DNA from: Candidatus Woesearchaeota archaeon CG10_big_fil_rev_8_21_14_0_10_32_24
Lineage (GTDB): Archaea > Nanobdellota > Nanobdellia > Woesearchaeales > GW2011-AR9
NCBI GenBank assembly: GCA_002763025.1
Contig: PCYG01000072.1
Span: 1 to 17,427, forward strand
Direction: 5' to 3'
DNA length: 17,427 nucleotides
The notes beneath the pieces are model-generated. The model was not told the origin of the DNA and did no database searches. It saw nothing but the letters and a program-made list of their open reading frames with translations. Below are positions 1-5,674 of the stretch, piece by piece. The translations under genes and the position numbers were made by a program. The stretch's first letter is position 1; the number at the start of each line of letters is the position of its first letter.

Positions 1-33
1 CATTGCTTCTGCTCCTTGTGCTAATTTTTCCAT
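1..33 (-). CDS. bud32: Bud32-type (PRPK) kinase, N-terminal fragment cut by window edge
   Basis: Eleven codons are visible, reading MEKLAQGAEAM, and the gene runs off the left edge. The AQGAEA stretch is the characteristic N-terminal nucleotide-loop start of Bud32, the small atypical kinase/ATPase of the KEOPS complex that works with Kae1 in making the t6A modification of tRNA at position 37. A TATA-like box 22-33 nt upstream supports the ATG at position 33 as a leaderless start. With only 11 residues the call rests on one short motif. It could be a stand-alone Bud32 or a Kae1-associated form; the fragment cannot tell them apart. Confidence 0.55.
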   Translation of the reverse strand, partial: MEKLAQGAEAM

Positions 34-54
34 AAGAAAAGAAATAAGAAGGAT

Positions 55-66
55 GTTTAAATAATT
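55..66 (-). promoter_or_regulatory. TATA box of the Bud32-type gene
   Basis: On the minus strand this reads as TTATTTAAAC with its centre about 27 nt before the ATG at 33. That spacing puts the transcription start at or next to the start codon, the usual leaderless arrangement in this window. Confidence 0.4.
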
Positions 67-104
67 ATCGTTAGATTAACGTTGTCTAGAATAGAATTAT
101 AAGA

Positions 105-986
105 TTAGAAGGGTAATTCTATCTGTGACTTTTTTAGAATAATTTCTAAAGCAGATCTTTTAAATTGTCCTTCTAAAATATGTGATAAATCACTTTCTTT
201 TGTATAATTTGCTTCTACTAATTTATGAACTCTTCCTTCCGTGACAAGTTTCGTACCCGTTTCTAAACTTCCTGCAATACGTGGATTGTAAACACCCACA
301 CATAAACCATCTCGGTCAGATAAAATCGCAAATGGAGGTACATCTGTAAAACCATCTGCAACATACACCATGCGTGTAAAAGGAACTTTTCTATGATCCA
401 TTCGCATTTTACGTTGAAGATTTATTGATGGATCTACATCTGCACCCTTGTTGACAGAAAAGAAATGTAAAGGTTTCAAATTGGGACCAATCGCTGATGA
501 AATTGATGCTAAAGATAGTTGAGGTAAACCAAGATAACTTCCTTCAATAAATTCTGATGCAATGACTTGATCTACATAAGGTGCAATTTCTGTTCCAAGA
601 ATAATTTGTCTATTTCCTGTACTAACAATATGATGTTCTAACTTAATTCCTTGATGACCAAACTCTTGATTAATTCTTTCTTTAGATCTTTTAAAATAAT
701 CCACTACACCTGGAAAAAAGGTAATCCCTTCGCCCAATTTACGTAAATCTTTATTCATAAATGGAGGTAATTTTTTTTCATTAATATATTTCATAAATAT
801 ATTCATGTAGCAATGTTCACCATCAATTTGAAGACCATCATCAGTTAATATTTTTTGAAATAAATCACACTCTTCAAAAAAAGCATTGGCATCAATCCCA
901 TAATTTGCAAGAATAGGATGAAACATAGTATCAGGGATTAACGTACCATCAAAATCGTAAAAACATACTATTTTGTATTCTTTCAT
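105..986 (-). CDS. HAD superfamily hydrolase (phosphoserine phosphatase-like)
   Basis: A 293-residue soluble protein with all four HAD motifs in order. Motif I is DFDGTL with the nucleophile Asp11 and acid/base Asp13; motif II is the Ser122-Thr123 stretch (VSTGNR); motif III is probably Lys180; motif IV is DGFTD with Asp211 and Asp215 for magnesium. Residues 15-110 form the helical cap insert between motifs I and II, as in C1-capped HADs of the phosphoserine phosphatase type. The expected chemistry is magnesium-dependent phosphate-ester hydrolysis in the cytoplasm, with unknown substrate. The length is larger than classic SerB (about 210 residues), so a phosphoserine role is not implied. It starts 53 nt after the thioredoxin stop; the intervening T-rich stretch may serve as terminator of the latter and promoter of this gene. 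Confidence 0.85.
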   Translation of the reverse strand: MKEYKIVCFYDFDGTLIPDTMFHPILANYGIDANAFFEECDLFQKILTDDGLQIDGEHCYMNIFMKYINEKKLPPFMNKDLRKLGEGITFFPGVVDYFKRSKERINQEFGHQGIKLEHHIVSTGNRQIILGTEIAPYVDQVIASEFIEGSYLGLPQLSLASISSAIGPNLKPLHFFSVNKGADVDPSINLQRKMRMDHRKVPFTRMVYVADGFTDVPPFAILSDRDGLCVGVYNPRIAGSLETGTKLVTEGRVHKLVEANYTKESDLSHILEGQFKRSALEIILKKSQIELPF

Positions 987-1039
987 ATTACCTAGAAACA
1001 GCTATCAACTCTTAATAATAAAAATAAAAGAAGAAATAT

Positions 1040-1360
1040 TTAAACTTTTGCTAATACTGCATCAATTTTCTGCTTAAGCATTGGTCTTGGTGCAAATCCC
1101 ACAATCCGGTCTACTTCTTCACCATCTTTAAAAACAATCAAGCAAGGAATACCCGATACTGCAGATTCTTGTGCTGGTCCGGGATATGCTTCTGTATCTA
1201 ATTTTGCAAATGCAAGTTTACCTTCGTAATCTTTGCTAAGTTCATCAAATACAGGGCCCATCATTTTACATGGACCACACCATTCTGCCCAAAAGTCTAC
1301 AATAATTGGACCTCCAGAAATTGCGTGTTTAAATGTTTGTTCAGTTAATTGTTGTACCAT
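1040..1360 (-). CDS. trxA: Thioredoxin
   Basis: A 106-residue cytosolic thioredoxin. The active site is WCGPC with Cys28 and Cys31, Asp22 is the buried aspartate, and Pro72 is the cis-proline (IPC). The fold length matches the family. Residue 73, directly after the cis-proline, is a cysteine where most thioredoxins have threonine, so a third thiol lies near the active site. Thioredoxin reduces disulfides using electrons from a reductase not present here. The start is ATG at 1360, with a GGAGG ribosome site 9 nt upstream; an in-frame TTG at 1363 has a spacing of 6 nt and would add one residue. It is divergent from the membrane thioredoxin-domain gene at 1719, which may be a redox partner (inference). 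Confidence 0.93.
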   Translation of the reverse strand: MVQQLTEQTFKHAISGGPIIVDFWAEWCGPCKMMGPVFDELSKDYEGKLAFAKLDTEAYPGPAQESAVSGIPCLIVFKDGEEVDRIVGFAPRPMLKQKIDAVLAKV

Positions 1361-1377
1361 CAAAAATTGCCTCCATT

Positions 1378-1419
1378 TTATTTTTGAGGATCTAAAAAAT
1401 GTCTATTTTTTAGAGCCAT
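1378..1419 (-). CDS. Possible 13-codon leader peptide upstream of thioredoxin
   Basis: A tiny ORF reads MALKNRHFLDPQK and stops. It has its own GAGGT ribosome-site-like sequence 8 nt before the ATG. Its TAA lies only 3 nt before the GGAGG ribosome site of the thioredoxin gene, so translation of the two could be coupled. A TATA box centred near 1446 would start transcription about at its first codon. A 10-bp AT-rich inverted repeat lies inside it. Small ORFs of this size arise often by chance, so it is only a candidate. Confidence 0.25.
   Translation of the reverse strand: MALKNRHFLDPQK
1391..1414. repeat. 10-bp inverted repeat in the thioredoxin leader
   Basis: TCTAAAAAAT and ATTTTTTAGA are perfect complements around a 4-nt loop (GTCT). 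In RNA the stem would be weak because it is almost all A-U. It could be a protein-binding operator or a leader hairpin affecting thioredoxin translation. Confidence 0.5.
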
Positions 1420-1438
1420 TTTAATTTACCTCTTTGTT

Positions 1439-1455
1439 CTTAAAAATATAATGCC
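1439..1455 (-). promoter_or_regulatory. Likely TATA box of the thioredoxin transcript
   Basis: On the minus strand it reads GGCATTATATTTTTAAG. It lies about 26 nt upstream of position 1420 and so would give a 5' leader of about 60 nt in front of thioredoxin, unlike most genes here, which look leaderless. Confidence 0.4.
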
Positions 1456-1671
1456 TTTATCTGTTTTGTGGAAAAAATGGCGTGCATATGAAACCATCAG
1501 TTTTGTATTAGAACACGGCACTTTATACGAGAGAATTGTACAATATTAGCCAGAAAAAATTCGGGTGTCCATAAATGAGGATAATGGATTCATACTTTAC
1601 TAAAGAAAATACTATCTTCAAATACATAATTCTTCAAAGACATAATTTTAAGAAAAGTCCAAAAAATAGGG
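1456..1671. other. Divergent intergenic spacer without recognised feature
   Basis: The spacer between the thioredoxin and membrane-protein promoters is AT-rich. I see no tRNA, no box C/D pattern and no convincing gene in it. A 46-codon open frame at 1575-1715 is judged to be chance. Confidence 0.4.
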
Positions 1672-1691
1672 TTTCCGATACCTTTATAAAC
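1672..1691 (+). promoter_or_regulatory. BRE/TATA promoter of the membrane thioredoxin-domain gene
   Basis: The 20-mer TTTCCGATACCTTTATAAAC is identical to the promoter of the Rpo7 operon at 5600-5619. TTTATAAA at 1683-1690 is the TATA box and the bases before it fill the BRE position. The ATG at 1719 is about 33 nt from the TATA centre, so the leader would be very short. No ribosome site is visible. Confidence 0.7.
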
Positions 1692-1718
1692 AAATTTTCC
1701 CTTCTTCCTTCTTAAAAG

Positions 1719-2885
1719 ATGGTGACGTTTAGAATTATAGGTATTGCTGTATTATTTATATTACTTTTTAGCACATTTTCTTTAGCTGCAAATACTCTTG
1801 ATACTTCAGTTACAGGAGGACAAACGGATTGTGTTTATTATTATTTCTCAAAAGATTGTGTAAGTTGTACAGCAACAAGTACATTTATGAATAAACTTAT
1901 AATTAAAAATCCTGATTTAAATTTACAACAATTTGAAGTATATCAAAATGCACAAAATGCAGCATTATTAAAAAGTTATTTTGATTCTTATAATATTCCA
2001 GAGAGTTCCAGAAATATTCCTGCTGTGTTTACAGGAGGCACATATTTTATTGGGGAGAAAGCAATCAAAGGTTTACTTGAAGCACGATTGGAAGAAAATG
2101 AAGATGAAAGTTGTCCAAGCTTAGCTGCACAAAATGCAGTGGGATTTGTAGGCATAGGAGAAACAAGTAATGTGCTTGACACTTTAACATTTTTTAACGT
2201 TCTTGGTGATGCTTTGAAAGATAGTGTGAAACAGGGACATCTTGCATTATTATTACTTTTAATGGTTCTTTTAATTACCATTAAAGATCAAGAAATGATG
2301 ATTAAAAGAGCTGTATTATTTTTGGTAACAGTTTATTTCACACATTTACTTTTTGGCATGGGTTTGTTTTCTGGTATAAAATTATTCAATGCAAGTACCA
2401 TTTTCTATAAAACAATTGGGGTCTTTGCAGCAATTTATGGGACTATTAGTATCAAAGCTTTTTTTACATCTTATAGAGTAATGTTAAAAGAAATCCCCCA
2501 AGAAATTAAAGTAAATTTAAAAATATTTAGAAATGCAATCATTTCAATAACTGGTGTTTTTATTCTTGGATTCATGGGCGGAATTTTAAGTTTACCTGAT
2601 TTAGGAAATAAATTTGTAACATTACAAAATTTATTTACGGAAAGTTCATTCAAAGTATCTGCATTTCCAATGATTATATATTATTCCTTAATTTCAATGA
2701 TTCCATTAATTGCTTTATTTGCACTTGTACATTTCATAAAAGAAGAATTAGAAAATATTGCAGAAGATAAAGCAAATGATAATCCTCATAAACTACAAGT
2801 ATGGACGAAATATCATGCACGAATTGTTAGTGTAAGTATCAGCAGTGTGATGTTAGTAATTGGATTAATTTTGATTTTTGTTTAG
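1719..2885 (+). CDS. Membrane protein: signal peptide, thioredoxin-like domain, cysteine-less CcdA/DsbD-like six-helix domain
   Basis: A 388-residue protein. Residues 1-24 are a signal peptide ending in SLAA. Residues 35-130 look like an extracytoplasmic thioredoxin-like domain with Cys47-Val-Ser-Cys50 and a cis-proline at 101 (NIPAVF); Cys38 and Cys132 could form another disulfide. Then come about six membrane helices (roughly 174-188, 198-217, 228-250, 270-292, 315-342, 368-388), the count seen in CcdA. CcdA/DsbD proteins carry electrons across the membrane by a cysteine pair, one typically in a LPC motif; here the matching place reads LPD (292-294) and no cysteine is present in any helix. 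The membrane part therefore cannot use the known relay. The protein may be a tethered thiol oxidoreductase or isomerase. The TAG stop is shared with the inserted element that follows. Confidence 0.75.
   Translation: MVTFRIIGIAVLFILLFSTFSLAANTLDTSVTGGQTDCVYYYFSKDCVSCTATSTFMNKLIIKNPDLNLQQFEVYQNAQNAALLKSYFDSYNIPESSRNIPAVFTGGTYFIGEKAIKGLLEARLEENEDESCPSLAAQNAVGFVGIGETSNVLDTLTFFNVLGDALKDSVKQGHLALLLLLMVLLITIKDQEMMIKRAVLFLVTVYFTHLLFGMGLFSGIKLFNASTIFYKTIGVFAAIYGTISIKAFFTSYRVMLKEIPQEIKVNLKIFRNAIISITGVFILGFMGGILSLPDLGNKFVTLQNLFTESSFKVSAFPMIIYYSLISMIPLIALFALVHFIKEELENIAEDKANDNPHKLQVWTKYHARIVSVSISSVMLVIGLILIFV
2877..2884. repeat. Target-site duplication, left copy
   Basis: TTTGTTTA directly abuts the left terminal inverted repeat of the element and is repeated exactly at 3053-3060. 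It also forms the last codons of the membrane-protein gene. Confidence 0.75.
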
Positions 2886-3052
2886 TAATACTTTAGTGTT
2901 CTGAAGCAGAGAAAGCACCAATTTATGAACGTTTATCGACTCTAACATTTCTTTGCGGGTGGGGGAAGCCCCTTACGGGGTGCCCGCAGTGCAATCCCGC
3001 CAGCAGAAAAGTGAGTCGGTGCTATCTCTGATTTATTTTGCTAAAGTATTAC
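2885..3052. mobile_element. IS66-like MITE (168 bp, no coding capacity)
   Basis: The ends are perfect 12-bp inverted repeats, GTAATACTTTAG (2885-2896) and its complement (3041-3052), flanked by exact 8-bp direct repeats TTTGTTTA. IS66-family elements are known for ends starting GTAA and 8-bp target duplications, so the family assignment follows from those two features. There is no open frame for a transposase, so it would need one in trans. The interior is far more GC-rich than the window, and it can fold into a long rod: 2907-2919 pairs with 3018-3030 (12 of 13), 2938-2942 with 3013-3017, 2945-2952 with 3005-3012 (7 of 8), and a GC hairpin spans 2955-2987. A structured RNA gene bounded by a long stem is the alternative, but it would not explain the abutting direct repeats. 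Confidence 0.72.
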
Positions 3053-3060
3053 TTTGTTTA
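3053..3060. repeat. Target-site duplication, right copy
   Basis: TTTGTTTA, identical to 2877-2884. It is followed by G, so removing the element restores TTTGTTTAG and the same stop codon. Confidence 0.75.
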
Positions 3061-3090
3061 GGAAAGATTAAATAAACCCCCACTTTCCTA
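3059..3090 (+). promoter_or_regulatory. Promoter of nth, TATA box inside an inverted repeat
   Basis: TAGGAAAG (3059-3066) and CTTTCCTA (3083-3090) are perfect 8-bp complements. The TATA-like ATTAAATAAA (3067-3076) lies between them, about 25 nt before the nth ATG. A regulator bound to the repeat would cover the TATA box. Confidence 0.45.
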
Positions 3091-3095
3091 TATTA

Positions 3096-3737
3096 ATGCC
3101 TTCAATTAAAAAAATGAAAACGGTTTTTTCTTTATTAGAATCCACACACCCACAGACGATGTTAGAAGAGCTAGGACATTATCCTGTGCATCAGATGTTG
3201 ATTATGACCCTTTTAAGCGCACGTGCAAAGGATTCTACAGTGATTCCAATTGTGAAAGAATTCTTCAGGAAGCACCCTACGATTGAGAATATAGCCAATT
3301 TAGAGATTAAATATTTGGAGAAGGCATTTTTCAAATGTGGCTTCTATAAAATAAAATCTAAACATGTGAAGGAGTTGTGTCACATTCTAAAAGATAAATT
3401 TAATGGAAAGGTTCCAGATACATTGGAAGAACTGACAAGTTTACCAGGTGTTGGACGAAAAACAGCAAATTGTATTCTTGCGTATCATTTCAAGAAACCT
3501 GCCATTGCAGTTGATATTCACGTGCATCGGATTGCAAACAGGATTGGATGGATTTCCACAAAGAATGAAAAGGAAAGTGAGTTTGCATTAATGGATCTTG
3601 TTCCAAAGAATGAATGGATTAATGTAAATCGTTTGTTTGTGGGACACGGACAATCTATTTGTGCTCCGAGAAAACCACAATGCGAGTTATGTAACATCAG
3701 AAAACATTGTAAATATGGAAGGGAGTTGCATGGATGA
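3096..3737 (+). CDS. nth: Endonuclease III (HhH-GPD DNA glycosylase/AP lyase)
   Basis: A 213-residue protein of normal length for Nth, which removes oxidised pyrimidines and cleaves abasic sites in base excision repair. The helix-hairpin-helix is LPGVGRKTAN (116-125) with catalytic Lys122, and the catalytic Asp140 is in VDIHVHR. The C-terminal 4Fe-4S site is complete: Cys189-x6-Cys196-x2-Cys199-x5-Cys205. ATG at 3096 sits about 25 nt after a TATA box, so a leaderless start is likely; Met7 is an alternative. Before the inserted element arrived, the gene began only 34 nt after the membrane-protein stop. The pseudokinase start overlaps its end by 8 nt, so the two are probably co-transcribed. Confidence 0.93.
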   Translation: MPSIKKMKTVFSLLESTHPQTMLEELGHYPVHQMLIMTLLSARAKDSTVIPIVKEFFRKHPTIENIANLEIKYLEKAFFKCGFYKIKSKHVKELCHILKDKFNGKVPDTLEELTSLPGVGRKTANCILAYHFKKPAIAVDIHVHRIANRIGWISTKNEKESEFALMDLVPKNEWINVNRLFVGHGQSICAPRKPQCELCNIRKHCKYGRELHG

Positions 3738-4548
3738 TCCAATCACACAAATTTCTGTAAATAATAAATTTTATCAGCTCACAGATATTATTTATTACAC
3801 ACGAGAAACAGGTGTTTATATTGGCCATCCCTTAGAAATTCCTAAACATAAATATGCTATTAAAAAACCAATTCCTAAAGGAATAACCTATTGGGTTATA
3901 AGAGAAGCAAATACATTACACCAAATTATGCATCCTAATATTGTAAGATATATTGACCATTCTGAAGATTCCGAAGAGTCTTATTTAGTGATGGAATTAG
4001 TTCCAGATACATTGGATTCTTTAATTAGAGATGAAACTGTTTCTAAAGAAGTGATTATAAAATATATTGAACAAATGCCTTCTTTCTTAAGAATATTTCA
4101 TCATTTAGGTATTGCACACACAAATATTAATCCTGATAATTTAGGATATGATGATGATGGAACTATTAAAGTTTTAGATTTATCAGATGCTGTCCCTTGT
4201 CATTATTCTGTAAAACAAAAAATAAAAAGTATTTGTGCTTCGGTTCTTTCCCCTGAATATTTATTAAATGGAGAAATCACACCCATGACCGATATGTATT
4301 GTGCAGCTCGAGTTCTTGAATGTTTATTATTTGGAGATTATGTGATTGCACAAAAACCAATCCTTACGTTACAAGAAGGATATAAACATCTCCCACAATC
4401 TTTTTTTGATCTTTACACAGATATGACTAAAAAAGATCCTCTTGATAGATTGCACATTAAGGAATTAAAAAAAAGAGTAGACACGGTTGTAAAAGATTTA
4501 AGAAACATAGAAATTTTTACAACAGATTTACTTACTAATATAAAATAA
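3730..4548 (+). CDS. Protein kinase-fold protein, predicted pseudokinase
   Basis: A 272-residue protein with an apparently complete eukaryotic-like kinase fold. The ATP-anchoring lysine is Lys45 (YAIK), Glu59 in REANTL is the helix-C glutamate, and HPNIVRYI follows. The catalytic loop reads HTNINPDN (130-137) instead of HRDxKPxN: the catalytic Asp is Asn132 and the following Lys is Asn134. The metal-binding motif is DLS (150-152) in place of DFG; SPEYLL (174-179) stands for APE, Asp188 and Arg240 are kept. No clear glycine-rich loop is seen. Family knowledge says phosphotransfer should be lost or very weak, while ATP binding may remain. ATG 3730 is chosen because GGAG lies 4 nt upstream and the gene then overlaps nth by 8 nt; the frame is open back to 3637. 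There is no membrane segment. Confidence 0.82.
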   Translation: MDDPITQISVNNKFYQLTDIIYYTRETGVYIGHPLEIPKHKYAIKKPIPKGITYWVIREANTLHQIMHPNIVRYIDHSEDSEESYLVMELVPDTLDSLIRDETVSKEVIIKYIEQMPSFLRIFHHLGIAHTNINPDNLGYDDDGTIKVLDLSDAVPCHYSVKQKIKSICASVLSPEYLLNGEITPMTDMYCAARVLECLLFGDYVIAQKPILTLQEGYKHLPQSFFDLYTDMTKKDPLDRLHIKELKKRVDTVVKDLRNIEIFTTDLLTNIK

Positions 4549-4767
4549 TTTGAGAACAGCTGCAATAAACCATACACCATTAAGAATCATGAAGGGTAAG
4601 GAGTTTAACGTAAATGCGTAATATGATAATAATCCTGCCCCTACAATATTTAATACATTAAATTGCCATGATTTAGAATTAATTTTCTTTGAGAATTCAT
4701 CTAAAAGAAATGCAATTAAAATTAATAGCATTCCCAAAAGCCCAATGATTAAATTTACGTCTGCCAT
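4528..4767 (-). CDS. Small three-helix membrane protein, CBU_0592-like family
   Basis: A 79-residue membrane protein with three hydrophobic helices, about residues 4-22, 36-54 and 55-75, joined by a short charged loop (DEFSKKINSKSW). The pattern of a hydrophobic first helix, a QxxNxxGA-like second helix (QFNVLNIVGAG) and an asparagine-tryptophan third helix (LNGVWF) resembles the CBU_0592 family of unknown function; the match is from memory of the family pattern. ATG at 4767 has a TATA box 19-28 nt upstream and no ribosome site. A TTG at 4782 would add five residues. Its last 21 nt overlap the end of the convergent pseudokinase gene. Confidence 0.7.
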   Translation of the reverse strand: MADVNLIIGLLGMLLILIAFLLDEFSKKINSKSWQFNVLNIVGAGLLSYYAFTLNSLPFMILNGVWFIAAVLKLFYISK

Positions 4768-4785
4768 TTTATTTGTGTGCAATAG

Positions 4786-4795
4786 GTTTAATACC
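4786..4795 (-). promoter_or_regulatory. TATA box of the small membrane protein gene
   Basis: On the minus strand GGTATTAAAC, centred about 23 nt before the ATG at 4767, which supports that start over the upstream TTG. Confidence 0.4.
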
Positions 4796-4849
4796 CCACT
4801 GCTTACAGTGACTTTAGATTTTGAGCAAACATTTTGTGTGCAGGGATTT

Positions 4850-5449
4850 TTATTTGTGGGGTACTTTTTTAAGAGTAGGCATTTTCGCTAATTTTACAAA
4901 ATGTCTCCCAATATCACTCATGATTTTTTTCTGCATTCCTGCGGTCTTCACTAAAGATGATAAATATTTATAATGCGGTAATTCCATAAAAAATAACATT
5001 TCTTCTAAAGACAATGATTTTTGTAATAATTCATTGACATCTTCATAATGTTCAGAGAGTTCTTGCATGTCATCATTAAATGTTTTAACTTCATTAATTG
5101 TTCTTTTAATATTCAAGACATCATCAGAAATAAAACTTTTGATAATCATTTTTGATTTTTGTTCATTTCCTTGAAATTGTGTTAATTTTAATTCAATTAA
5201 ATGACGTACATGTGAAGTTAAACGTTGTGTTACAAAATCTGAATTCTCAAATTTTTGCATTGTTTTTTGAACATTCTGCATTTTTTGATTTAATTCTTTT
5301 TTTGTATTTTGATCTATATTTTGAAGAAAGGGTAAGTGTTTATTGGTATTTGTTTTGACAGGTTTAATCCAATTTTTCTGAAATTCTTGCAAATCTTCCT
5401 TTATTGAAGGAATTAAATGAACTTCTTTTCTAATTTCTCGTAAATCCAT
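4850..5449 (-). CDS. Hypothetical charged alpha-helical protein
   Basis: A 199-residue protein I do not recognise. It has no signal peptide and no membrane segment. The composition is rich in Lys, Glu, Gln and Leu with few glycines or prolines after residue 45, so it should be mostly helical; residues 50-70 and 105-150 look like coiled-coil segments. Only the first 40 residues hold several prolines. There is no cysteine and no catalytic-looking motif. ATG 5449 is well supported: CCTTTATAAATAG on the minus strand is centred 26 nt upstream. It is divergent from the Rpo7 operon. A structural, scaffold or DNA-associated role is possible but nothing in the sequence shows one. Confidence 0.7.
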   Translation of the reverse strand: MDLREIRKEVHLIPSIKEDLQEFQKNWIKPVKTNTNKHLPFLQNIDQNTKKELNQKMQNVQKTMQKFENSDFVTQRLTSHVRHLIELKLTQFQGNEQKSKMIIKSFISDDVLNIKRTINEVKTFNDDMQELSEHYEDVNELLQKSLSLEEMLFFMELPHYKYLSSLVKTAGMQKKIMSDIGRHFVKLAKMPTLKKVPHK

Positions 5450-5468
5450 GTAAAGAGAGAGGATTAAT

Positions 5469-5481
5469 CTATTTATAAAGG
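5469..5481 (-). promoter_or_regulatory. TATA box of the helical hypothetical gene
   Basis: On the minus strand CCTTTATAAATAG, centred 26 nt before ATG 5449. It shares CCTTTATAAA with the two strong plus-strand promoters. Confidence 0.65.
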
Positions 5482-5599
5482 TTAGTTTTTTATATAAGTT
5501 TAACTAGAGAAAAATAAACCAAAACTAAATTTAGAAGTTTTTTAGAAGAAAACTGATCAAAATACGGAGTTTTGAAGGTTATTAAGAAAGAAAAAAGTT

Positions 5600-5619
5600 T
5601 TTCCGATACCTTTATAAAC
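5600..5619 (+). promoter_or_regulatory. BRE/TATA promoter of the Rpo7-Spt4-S24e-S27ae operon
   Basis: TTTCCGATACCTTTATAAAC, exactly the same 20 bases as at 1672-1691. The TATA box is 5611-5618. Transcription should begin near 5640, leaving a leader of about 35 nt that carries GAGG at 5663-5666, 8 nt before the Rpo7 ATG. Confidence 0.75.
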
Positions 5620-5674
5620 TACCTGTTTAGATTAAGCTTAAAGAACCGTAATATAACGAGATGAGGCATAAAAT

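Noticed and set aside
1575..1715. 46-codon plus-strand open frame (MRIMDSYF...)
   Set aside because: It runs through the conserved 20-bp promoter of the membrane-protein gene and has no ribosome site or TATA box of its own; more likely chance.
2885..3052. SRP RNA, RNase P RNA or other known ncRNA in the GC-rich spacer
   Set aside because: None of the conserved motifs of these RNAs is present, and the abutting 8-bp direct repeats with GTAA ends fit a transposon derivative better.
3637..3729. N-terminal extension of the pseudokinase by 31 residues
   Set aside because: It lies wholly in nth in another frame; ATG 3730 has a ribosome site and gives a sensible kinase N-terminus.
4772..4842. Direct repeat TTTGTGTGCA at 4772-4781 and 4833-4842
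   Set aside because: No terminal inverted repeats or other element structure lies between the copies; a 10-bp repeat this simple can arise by chance.
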